Below, piece by piece: positions 52,801 through 64,000 of a stretch of DNA of 64,000 nucleotides. The position numbers and the translations under genes are program-made. Source of the stretch: Streptomyces buecherae (GTDB lineage: Bacteria > Actinomycetota > Actinomycetes > Streptomycetales > Streptomycetaceae); the NCBI RefSeq assembly GCF_014295035.1, contig NZ_CP060404.1, forward strand, positions 7,666,501 to 7,730,500, in the 5' to 3' direction. Each line of letters begins with the position of its first letter. The stretch's first letter is position 1. Below the pieces are notes generated by a model. That model was given only the letters and a program-made list of their open reading frames with translations. It was not told the origin of the DNA and did not search any database.

Positions 52801-55800
52801 TCCGAGGCCATCACCGTGGTCGTCCTCAAGCGACGCCCGCACGCCGAGCGCGACGGCCACCGCGTCTACGCCAACATCCTGGCCAGCGGCGTCAACAACG
52901 ACGGTCGGACCAACGGCATCACCGCCCCCAGCGGCAACGCCCAGGCCCGCCTGCTTCAGGAGGTCTACCAGCGCGCGGGCATCTCGCCGGACTCGCTGAG
53001 CCACCTGGTCAGCCACGGCACCGGCACCCGGCTCGGCGACCCCGTCGAGGTCAACGCGCTGGCCGAGGCGTTCCGGCCGCACACCGCGCGCACCGGCTTC
53101 TGCGCCCTGACCTCGACCAAGCCCAACGTCGGCCACGCCCTGGCCGCGTCCGGGTTGGTCAGCCTCATCGGCCTGGTCGTCGGCATGCGTGAGGAGATCA
53201 TCCCGCCGAGCATCAACTGCGAGGAGATCAGCGACTTCGTCAACTGGTCCGAGAGCCCCTTCTACATCAGCCGCGAGGCGCACGCCTGGCCCGAGCGGGC
53301 GGGGCAGCCGCGCCGCGCCGCGGTCAGCTCGTTCGGTTTCAGCGGCACCAACGCGCACGTCGTCATCGAGAGCCACGGCACCGCCCGCGACGAGGTGGCC
53401 CGCCTCGGCGACCAGCCCGCCGCGCCCTGGCACCTGCTGGTGTGCTCCGCCAAGACCGAGGCGGCGCTCTCCCGCCAGCTCGCCAACCTGGCCGACCACC
53501 TGGCCGCGCTGCCGGCCGACGTCGGCCCCGGCGTCATGGCCTCGGTCAGCCACACCCTGCTCGCCGGCCGGCACCACTTCGCGCGCCGCTGTGCCCTCGT
53601 CGTACGGGACCGCGCAGAGGCGGTCGCCGCGCTGCGCCGGGCGGCCGACGGACACGACGGGCCCGAGGTGGTCCGCGGCACCGCGCCGCGCGACTTCACC
53701 CCGAGCGCCGCCGAGACCCGCGCGCTGCGCGAGCTGGCCGCCGAGGCCGCCGGCGACCGGGGGCCCGGCCCGCTGACCGAGCTGGCCCGGTCCTACTGCC
53801 AGGGCCACGAGCCGGCCGCGTTCGCCGGCCTGTGGGGTACGACCCCGCCGCGCCGCATGGGCCTGCCCAGCTACGCGTTCGAGCACGCCGAGTACTGGGT
53901 CTCCGCCCCGCCCGCCACCGCGACGGGCACGCCCGCCACCCACCTGCACCCGCTGGTGCACCGCAACGTCTCCGACGTCACCTGCCAGCGCTTCGCCTCG
54001 ACCTTCAACGGTCCGCGGGACGCGTACGGGCTGCTCGCCGACGGCACCGCGCAGACCGGAGCCCTCCTCGAACTGGCCCGCGCCGCAGTGGTGTTGGGCC
54101 TGGGCGGGGGAGCGCGGGCCGTCGCGCTGCACGAGGTGGCCTGGCACGCGCCGGTCACCGTCGCTGACGGGGACGACGGCGCGGCACCCCTCGCACTGCG
54201 CGTGGACCTGCGGGACGCGGGCGAGGGCCGGGTCGACTGGGCGGTCTACGCCGGCGAGGGCGAGGACGCCTACCTGGTCTGTGACGGCGGCGCCGCCCCC
54301 GCCGCCACCCCGGCCGGCGACGACCGCCCCGCCGTGCTCGACCTGCCCGCGCTGCGCGCGCAGCCGGGCCGGGACCGGGTACTGGTCGAGCTGGACCCGG
54401 CGCCCCACGAGTCGGGCGACGCTGAATTCGTGCTGGACTCGGCGCAGTTGGAAGCTTGTCTCGTCGCGGCCCGGCAGCGCCTCGGCTGGGGCACCGAACA
54501 GGGCACGGTCACCGCCGCGGCCGAGGTCGGCTTCGCGGCCACGGCCCAGCCGCTGCGCTGGGCGCTGGTCACCCCGCGCGCGGACGGGCCGGCGGACGCC
54601 TGCTCGCTGACCGTGGAGCTGGCCACGGCCGACGGCACGGTGGCCGTCCGGCTGAGCGAGCTGACCCTGCGCCAGGAGCAGCCGCGCCCGCGCGCGGCGA
54701 CCACCGTGGCCCAGGCGCCCGGCGAAGGCCGCCGGCCGCGGATGCGTGGCTGGACCGTGCCGCAGTGCGTGGCCTGGGAGCTGGCCGACGCCGCCGGACA
54801 GGTGCTCGCCATCCCGGCGCAGGAGCTGGACGCCGACGAGAACCTGGCCAACTACGGCATCGACTCCCTCAACATCGCCACGTTCGCCACCACGCTCAGC
54901 GGCCGGCTCGGCTTCACCCTCACCCCCGACCTGTTCTTCAGCCACCCCACCCTGGGGCGCCTGGCGAACTTCCTCCTCACCTCGCACGCCGAGCAGATGG
55001 CCGCCCGCTACCGCGAGGGCTCGTCGGCCGCCACGGCACCGGCCGCGCCGGCCAGCGACGTCAAGCGCCGCTCGGACCGCTTCGCCGCCGCCGCGCCCGC
55101 GCGGGCCACGGCCGCCGGCGCCGCGGAGGAGCCCATCGCCATCGTCGGCATGAGCGGACGCTTCCCCGACGCGCGCACCATCGACGAGCTGTGGTCGATC
55201 CTGACCGAGGGCCGCAGCGTCATCGGCGAGGCTCCTCAGGAGCGCGCCTCGTGGCACTCCACCGAGGAGTCGCCCGAGGGTCAGCAGCCGCCGAAGTTCG
55301 GCTCGGTGCCGGGCATCGCGGAGTTCGACCCGCTGTTCTTCGAGATCTCGCCGCGCGAGGCGGAGCTGATGGACCCGCGCCAGCGGCTGCTGCTCCAGGA
55401 GATGTGGCGGGCCCTGGAGGACGCCGGCTACGGCGAGCGGTCGGTGGCCGCGGGCAACGTCGGGGTCTTCGTCGGCGTCGAGGAGGGCGACTACCGCTAC
55501 CTCGTCGACGACCAGGCCACCGTCACCTCCAACAGCAACGCCATCCTGGCCTCGCGCCTGGCCTACTTCCTCAACCTCTCCGGCCCCAGCATGGCCATCA
55601 ACACCGCCTGCTCCTCGGGTCTGGTGGCGCTGCGCGAGGCGTGCCTGAGCCTGGCGTACGGGGACTGCGACACCGCCATCGTCGCCGGCGCCAGCCTCAT
55701 GGCCTCCGACCACGACTTCGTCGCCATGGACAAGGCCAACATGCTCTCGCCCGACCGGACGTGTTACGCGTTCGATCAGCGGGCCAACGGCATGGTGCCC

Positions 55801-57072
55801 GGCGAGGCCGTCGCGGTGCTCGTACTGAAGAAGCAGCGCGCGGCTGAGCGCGACGGCAACCTCATCCACGCGACGATCCTCGGCAGCGGCATCAACTACG
55901 ACGGCCGCACCAACGGCATCACCGCCCCCAGCGGCGAGGCCCAGACCCGCCTGCTGACGTCCCTCTACGACCGGCACCACATCTCGCCGGACACGCTGGA
56001 GTACGTGGTCAGCCACGGCACCGGCACCCGGCTCGGCGACCCCATCGAGACCAACGCGCTGGCCGAGGCGTTCCGCTCGCGCACCGATCGCACCGGCTTC
56101 TGCGCGCTGACCTCGATCAAGCCCAACATCGGGCACAGCATGGCCGCCTCCGGCCTGGTCAACCTCATTACCTTGGTGACGGCCATGCGCAAGGAGACCA
56201 TCCCGCCGAGCATCAACTGCGAGGAGCTCAGCGACTACATCGACTGGGACAACAGCCCCTTCTTCGTCAACCGCGAACCCCGCCCCTGGCCGGCGACGCC
56301 GGGCCAGCCCCGGCGCGGCGCCGTCAGCTCGTTCGGCATGAGCGGCACCAACGCCCACGTCGTCCTCCAGGCGTACGGCACCGAGCGCGAGGACGCCGCC
56401 GGTCGCACCTTCCCGCAACACCACCTCCTCCTGGTCTCCGCCAAGACCGAGGAGGCGCTCAAGGAACGGCTGACCGACCTGGCCGACCACCTGGCGGCCC
56501 AACAGGCCGACGACGCGGGCTACCTCGCCTCGGTCAGCCGCACCCTGATGACCGGCCGGCACCACTTCGCGCTGCGCTGCGCCGTGGTCGTCCAGGACCG
56601 CGAGGACGCGGTCCGGCTGCTCCGCGAGGCGGCGGCCGGCGTGAAGATCCCCAACCTGGTACGCGGCACGGTCAGCCGCGACTTCGCCCCCAACGCGACG
56701 ATCGGCAAGCTGATCGAGGGCCTGGTGCGAGCCAGCCGCACGGTGTGGGGCGACAGCGAGCGGTACTCCGACCACCTCACCGCCCTGGCCGAGTTCTACT
56801 CCCAGGGTTACCCGCCGCACTTCGAGGGCCTGTGGGAGAGCCAGCCCCGGCTGACCAGCCTCCCCGGCTACCCCTTCGGCACGGAGCACTACTGGGCGTC
56901 CGCCGCCCCGGGCAGCGCCCTGGCCGTCGCCTCCCAGGACTCCCGCCTCCATCCGCTGGTGCATGAGCACACGTCGGACGGCAACGTCATCCACCGGTTC
57001 AGCTCGAAGTTCTCCGGCCGCGAAGCCTTTCTGAACGACCTGCTGATTCCCATCGAGAACACCACTCGCTGA
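49888..57072 (+). CDS. Trans-AT PKS protein 2: KR-ACP-KS-DH*-ACP-KS-DH(N-terminal part)
   Basis: A 2394-aa PKS that overlaps PKS 1 by 7 bp. KR (structural half from residue 1, core near 240-430): TYLITGGAGGLG, catalytic FSSTAA and DYAVAN. ACP1: Ser555 in GFDSITL. KS2 (about 750-1170): Cys908 in NTACSSSL, with VSHGTGTRLGDP replacing the usual EAHGTGT. A DH-like domain (about 1350-1605) starts LHPLVHRNVSD but has no catalytic His or Asp that I can align. ACP2: Ser1660 in YGIDSLNI. KS3 (about 1745-2165): Cys1908. The protein then ends 40 residues into another DH domain (LHPLVHEHTSDG to the stop), and the rest is at the start of PKS 3. KS2-DH*-ACP and KS3-DH*-ACP lack KR, so they may be non-elongating or partnered in trans. 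Confidence 0.88.
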   Translation: MLTNPDVTIPDDLHLFTEDWQEAPATAAAPAPRHRCALVLLSDEREQERVRRALVADQPDLTVVCAARGAGFRRLAADRYEVGGDLEAAYRALLRSTADDHGPIDVVAHLWATEPAGRDLLWQPDPLRALLRVVAEEAGRDGRAPRRVVLGGAFADGEERGALEAWWGFERSIGLVVPGTSLTVLGLDEAAGDSAEMPSALAAELAAAEPTGALRTGGRRLVQRVRPAALRPGPDTLRTGGTYLITGGAGGLGAIFGTWLARTYQARLVLVGRRPADDPAVRARLAELTAAGAGATWYGQADVADEAALTTALRAATERFGRVDGVLHAAGIEAHGSIADRDAATFARVLEPKIAGTRALERVLAGLPQAPDFVCYFSSTAAVLGDFGSCDYAVANRFQVGYARHLAHRDPAGPRRLAVSWPLWRSDGMNLADADAGDFYLRSSGQRYLEPAEGTALFRHLLAQPEAAYLAMVGQRDRIHATLRVTADHAAAAGHAGASATARTQEAAPGRAGDEGADLADALRRDLKSVVSQIMMLPVEKLAGDENFRDFGFDSITLVEFAGVLSERLGLDLTPDVFFSYSTLHTLHEFLLTRHHAQLADHYDLAPTAEPVTEAAATPAPPARPAAEPPREPAPAPAFADALPTPTPEAAPVRPGAKLRTRRGDGSRFAPATPTAEPHPTRSEAVSRPEVAPPSPGQQARPYEPVAQPAHQAAPPRPARHGAQDQPDQRAGRDGVTRPSDGRDAARDAVSPDEQFAIIGMSGRFPAARTVEEFWDLLVEGRSVTGPMPRERREWWADDKRRSVGAIPGIAEFDPLFFEIAPSEAAAMDPRQRLLLEEMWKALEDAGCGREQLAAERVGVFVGAEEGDYRSLAFAEERITSNHNAVMAARLSYFLNLTGPGIAINTACSSSLVALHEACLSLRHGDCDTAIVAGANLLTTPREYDAMDGAGMLSAQGICRAFDKRADGMVPSEAITVVVLKRRPHAERDGHRVYANILASGVNNDGRTNGITAPSGNAQARLLQEVYQRAGISPDSLSHLVSHGTGTRLGDPVEVNALAEAFRPHTARTGFCALTSTKPNVGHALAASGLVSLIGLVVGMREEIIPPSINCEEISDFVNWSESPFYISREAHAWPERAGQPRRAAVSSFGFSGTNAHVVIESHGTARDEVARLGDQPAAPWHLLVCSAKTEAALSRQLANLADHLAALPADVGPGVMASVSHTLLAGRHHFARRCALVVRDRAEAVAALRRAADGHDGPEVVRGTAPRDFTPSAAETRALRELAAEAAGDRGPGPLTELARSYCQGHEPAAFAGLWGTTPPRRMGLPSYAFEHAEYWVSAPPATATGTPATHLHPLVHRNVSDVTCQRFASTFNGPRDAYGLLADGTAQTGALLELARAAVVLGLGGGARAVALHEVAWHAPVTVADGDDGAAPLALRVDLRDAGEGRVDWAVYAGEGEDAYLVCDGGAAPAATPAGDDRPAVLDLPALRAQPGRDRVLVELDPAPHESGDAEFVLDSAQLEACLVAARQRLGWGTEQGTVTAAAEVGFAATAQPLRWALVTPRADGPADACSLTVELATADGTVAVRLSELTLRQEQPRPRAATTVAQAPGEGRRPRMRGWTVPQCVAWELADAAGQVLAIPAQELDADENLANYGIDSLNIATFATTLSGRLGFTLTPDLFFSHPTLGRLANFLLTSHAEQMAARYREGSSAATAPAAPASDVKRRSDRFAAAAPARATAAGAAEEPIAIVGMSGRFPDARTIDELWSILTEGRSVIGEAPQERASWHSTEESPEGQQPPKFGSVPGIAEFDPLFFEISPREAELMDPRQRLLLQEMWRALEDAGYGERSVAAGNVGVFVGVEEGDYRYLVDDQATVTSNSNAILASRLAYFLNLSGPSMAINTACSSGLVALREACLSLAYGDCDTAIVAGASLMASDHDFVAMDKANMLSPDRTCYAFDQRANGMVPGEAVAVLVLKKQRAAERDGNLIHATILGSGINYDGRTNGITAPSGEAQTRLLTSLYDRHHISPDTLEYVVSHGTGTRLGDPIETNALAEAFRSRTDRTGFCALTSIKPNIGHSMAASGLVNLITLVTAMRKETIPPSINCEELSDYIDWDNSPFFVNREPRPWPATPGQPRRGAVSSFGMSGTNAHVVLQAYGTEREDAAGRTFPQHHLLLVSAKTEEALKERLTDLADHLAAQQADDAGYLASVSRTLMTGRHHFALRCAVVVQDREDAVRLLREAAAGVKIPNLVRGTVSRDFAPNATIGKLIEGLVRASRTVWGDSERYSDHLTALAEFYSQGYPPHFEGLWESQPRLTSLPGYPFGTEHYWASAAPGSALAVASQDSRLHPLVHEHTSDGNVIHRFSSKFSGREAFLNDLLIPIENTTR

Positions 57073-57106
57073 GCAGCGGCACTTTTAGCAGGAGGAATCG
57101 ATCCCC

Positions 57107-64000
<6,894 letters not shown>

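Noticed and set aside
49768..56994. A 2408-aa open frame on the minus strand
   Set aside because: It is a shadow of PKS 2 created by high G+C; it consists of Gly/Ala/Arg/Val runs with no domain motif.

Overview
The window is high-GC actinomycete DNA, almost certainly Streptomyces. Third codon positions are strongly G/C, many starts are GTG or TTG, and genes are joined by 4-bp ATGA/GTGA overlaps. It also carries a MerR-type SoxR, a YiaA/B protein, an S8 protease and an RNase HI with a C-terminal Cys-rich tail. Two biosynthetic loci dominate.

Left edge (1-2400): the 3' part of an SDR gene, a YiaA/B membrane protein and soxR, lying between two inverted, apparently identical tRNA-Pro(GGG) genes, each followed by a related hairpin terminator.

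Locus 1 (2535-23985): two divergent operons that look like a 'pearlin' pathway, in which small molecules are built on the C-terminus of a ribosomal scaffold peptide by peptide aminoacyl-tRNA ligases (PEARLs, lantibiotic-dehydratase N-domain homologues). The left operon encodes three PEARLs, a glycine-oxidase-like flavoprotein and a TldD/TldE protease pair. The right operon encodes a 68-aa acidic scaffold peptide ending in APLA, a degenerate STAND/TPR protein, a fourth PEARL, a radical-SAM/B12-like protein lacking the cluster cysteines, a fifth and shorter PEARL, an MFS exporter and an NAD(P)H-dependent FMN reductase. The layout recalls ammosamide/lymphostin-type loci, but five PEARLs and the two degenerate accessory proteins are notable and no halogenase or methyltransferase is visible in the locus.

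Middle (24600-39200): a YtrA-type GntR regulator with a long palindrome over its own start codon, its ABC transporter genes and a large secreted subtilase. Then come a broken tyrosine recombinase, a methyltransferase, a decayed endonuclease/exonuclease/phosphatase gene, a lipoprotein, an RNase HI protein, an NAD-dependent epimerase-like gene and a hypothetical membrane protein beside tandem repeats. The two wrecked genes mark this as an old insertion and decay zone.

Locus 2 (39226-64000, continuing off the window): a trans-AT type I polyketide synthase. A leftward pair encodes an AT-like protein without the usual substrate Arg (acyl-hydrolase candidate) and a ketosynthase whose active-site Cys is Ser (decarboxylase type used in beta-branching). 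Rightward are an AT-ER didomain, an enoyl-CoA hydratase of the beta-branching ECH1 type, a coupled 70-aa ORF of unknown role and three PKS proteins: KS1-[dead AT remnant]-DH*; KR-ACP-KS2-DH*-ACP-KS3-DH(N part); and DH(C part)-ACP-KS4-DH-KR-ACP-KS5-(cut by the window end). No functional cis-AT is present, so the discrete AT must load every ACP. An HMG-CoA-synthase-like enzyme and a donor ACP, expected if beta-branching occurs, are not in the window.
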